Shown here in pieces: positions 63,186-64,000 of a stretch of DNA of 64,000 bases; the first letter of the stretch is position 1, and every line of letters begins with the position of its first letter. The notes beneath the pieces are model-generated. The model ran no database searches. It saw only the letters and a list, made by a program, of their open reading frames with translations, and was not told the DNA's origin. Origin of the DNA: Apostichopus japonicus (Eukaryota; Echinodermata; Holothuroidea; Aspidochirotida; Stichopodidae); assembly GCF_037975245.1 (NCBI RefSeq), contig NC_092575.1, positions 11,955,001-12,019,000 of the forward strand. The letters run 5' to 3'. Position numbers and translations under genes: made by a program.

Positions 63186-64000
63186 CAACACCAGACTAAT
63201 ATCCAAAATAGTCTGGCTATTACTAGGGCTACCCTCTTACCTGGCTATTACTAGGGCTACCCTCTTATCTGGCTATTTCTAAGCTAACCTCTTACCTGGC
63301 TATTTCTGGGCTACCCTCTTACCTGGCTTATTCTGGGCTACCTGGTTACTTCTGGGCTACCCTCTTACCTGGCTATTACTAGGGCTACCCTCTTACCTGG
63401 CTATTACTAGAGCTACCCTCTTATCTGGCTATTTCTAAGCTAACCTCTTACCTGGCTATTTCTGGGCTACCCTCTTACCTGGCTTATTCTGGGCTACCTA
63501 TTTACCTGGTTACTTCTGGGCTACCCTCTAACCTGGCTATTTCTGGGCTACCCTCTTACCTGGCTTATTCTGGGTTATTCTCTTTACCTGGCTATTTTTG
63601 GGCTATCCTCTTACCTGGGTATTTCTGGGCTACCCTCTTACCTGGGTATTTCTGAGCTACCCTCTTAACTTGGCTACTTCTGGGCTACCCTCTTACCTGG
63701 CTTTTTCTGGGTTATTCTCTTTACCTGGCTATTTTTGGGCTACCCTCTTACCTGGGTATTTCTGGGCTACCCTCTTAACTTGGCTACTTCTGGGCTACCC
63801 TCTTACCTGGCTTTTTCTGGGTTATTCTCTTTACCTGGCTATTTTTGGGCTACCCTCTTACCTGGGTATTTCTGGGCTACCCTCTTACCTGGGTATTTCT
63901 GAGCTACCCTCTTAACTTGGCTACTTCTGGGCTACCCTCTTACCTGGCTTTTTCTGGGTTATTCTCTTTACCTGGCTATTTTTGGGCTACCCTCTTACCT
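63186..64000. repeat. 27-bp minisatellite (TTACCTGGCTATTTCTGGGCTACCCTC)n, runs off the window
   Basis: About 30 units with a higher-order pattern toward the right (CTTTACCTGG and AACTTGGCTAC variants in recurring order). On the minus strand nearly every unit contains CCAGGTAAGAG, a consensus-like 5' splice site. A 105-codon plus-strand frame in it is an artefact. Confidence 0.95.

Noticed and set aside
63598-63915. 105-codon plus-strand frame with repeated GYPLTW
   Set aside because: It is the 27-bp minisatellite read in one frame; no start context or flanking coding sequence.
62213-63980. Possible additional upstream NF1 exon inside the window
   Set aside because: No minus-strand segment with splice sites matched the neurofibromin region before human residue 776; the interval is a hAT MITE, a minisatellite and plain intron.

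Overview
This is a eukaryotic, animal-type genomic window. It is AT-rich and full of microsatellites, minisatellites and small non-autonomous transposons. It is dominated by one large gene on the minus strand, the neurofibromin (NF1) orthologue, a Ras GTPase-activating protein. I could trace 42 consecutive coding exons from 62,212 down to the stop codon at 17,494. All introns are GT-AG, every exon phase joins, and the coding total is 6,009 nt (2,002 codons plus TAA) with no frameshift or internal stop. The first exon seen corresponds to human residue 776, inside the Cys/Ser-rich domain, so roughly the first quarter of the protein lies upstream, beyond 64,000. NF1 orthology, dense introns, and tRNA-type SINE and hAT debris fit an invertebrate animal. 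A marine deuterostome such as an echinoderm is my guess, but the species cannot be fixed from the sequence alone.

Layout. 1-17,491: no convincing gene; TA arrays, a foldback element with its empty site preserved (3,924-4,684), a hAT-type MITE carrying a nested insertion (7,849-8,502), a 15-bp minisatellite (8,803-9,230), one copy of a CA-flanked MITE, and presumably the NF1 3' UTR nearest 17,491. 17,492-25,037: C-terminal exons 42-37, with four intronic tandem arrays. 25,608-40,612: exons 36-24, the HEAT-like C-terminal part and the end of the PH-like module, with large arrays at 28.16-28.67, 29.6-32.75 and 39.5-40.4 kb. 41,274-44,834: exons 23-19, Sec14 and PH-like bipartite module. 45,570-50,953: exons 18-11, the RasGAP domain with its arginine finger and FLR motif intact. 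52,192-62,212: exons 10-1, the tubulin-binding and Cys/Ser-rich regions, with a SINE, a third CA-flanked MITE and a hAT MITE (62,394-62,762). 63,186-64,000: a 27-bp minisatellite running off the end.

The most unusual observation is that tandem arrays repeatedly sit on exon-intron junctions of NF1. Downstream of exons 33, 26 and 10 the intron holds extra tandem copies of the exon's last nucleotides plus its 5' splice site (eight, two and four copies). Upstream of exon 6 there is a duplicated 3' splice site. The right-edge array also repeats a consensus donor-like motif. The gene therefore carries rows of decoy splice sites made from its own junctions.
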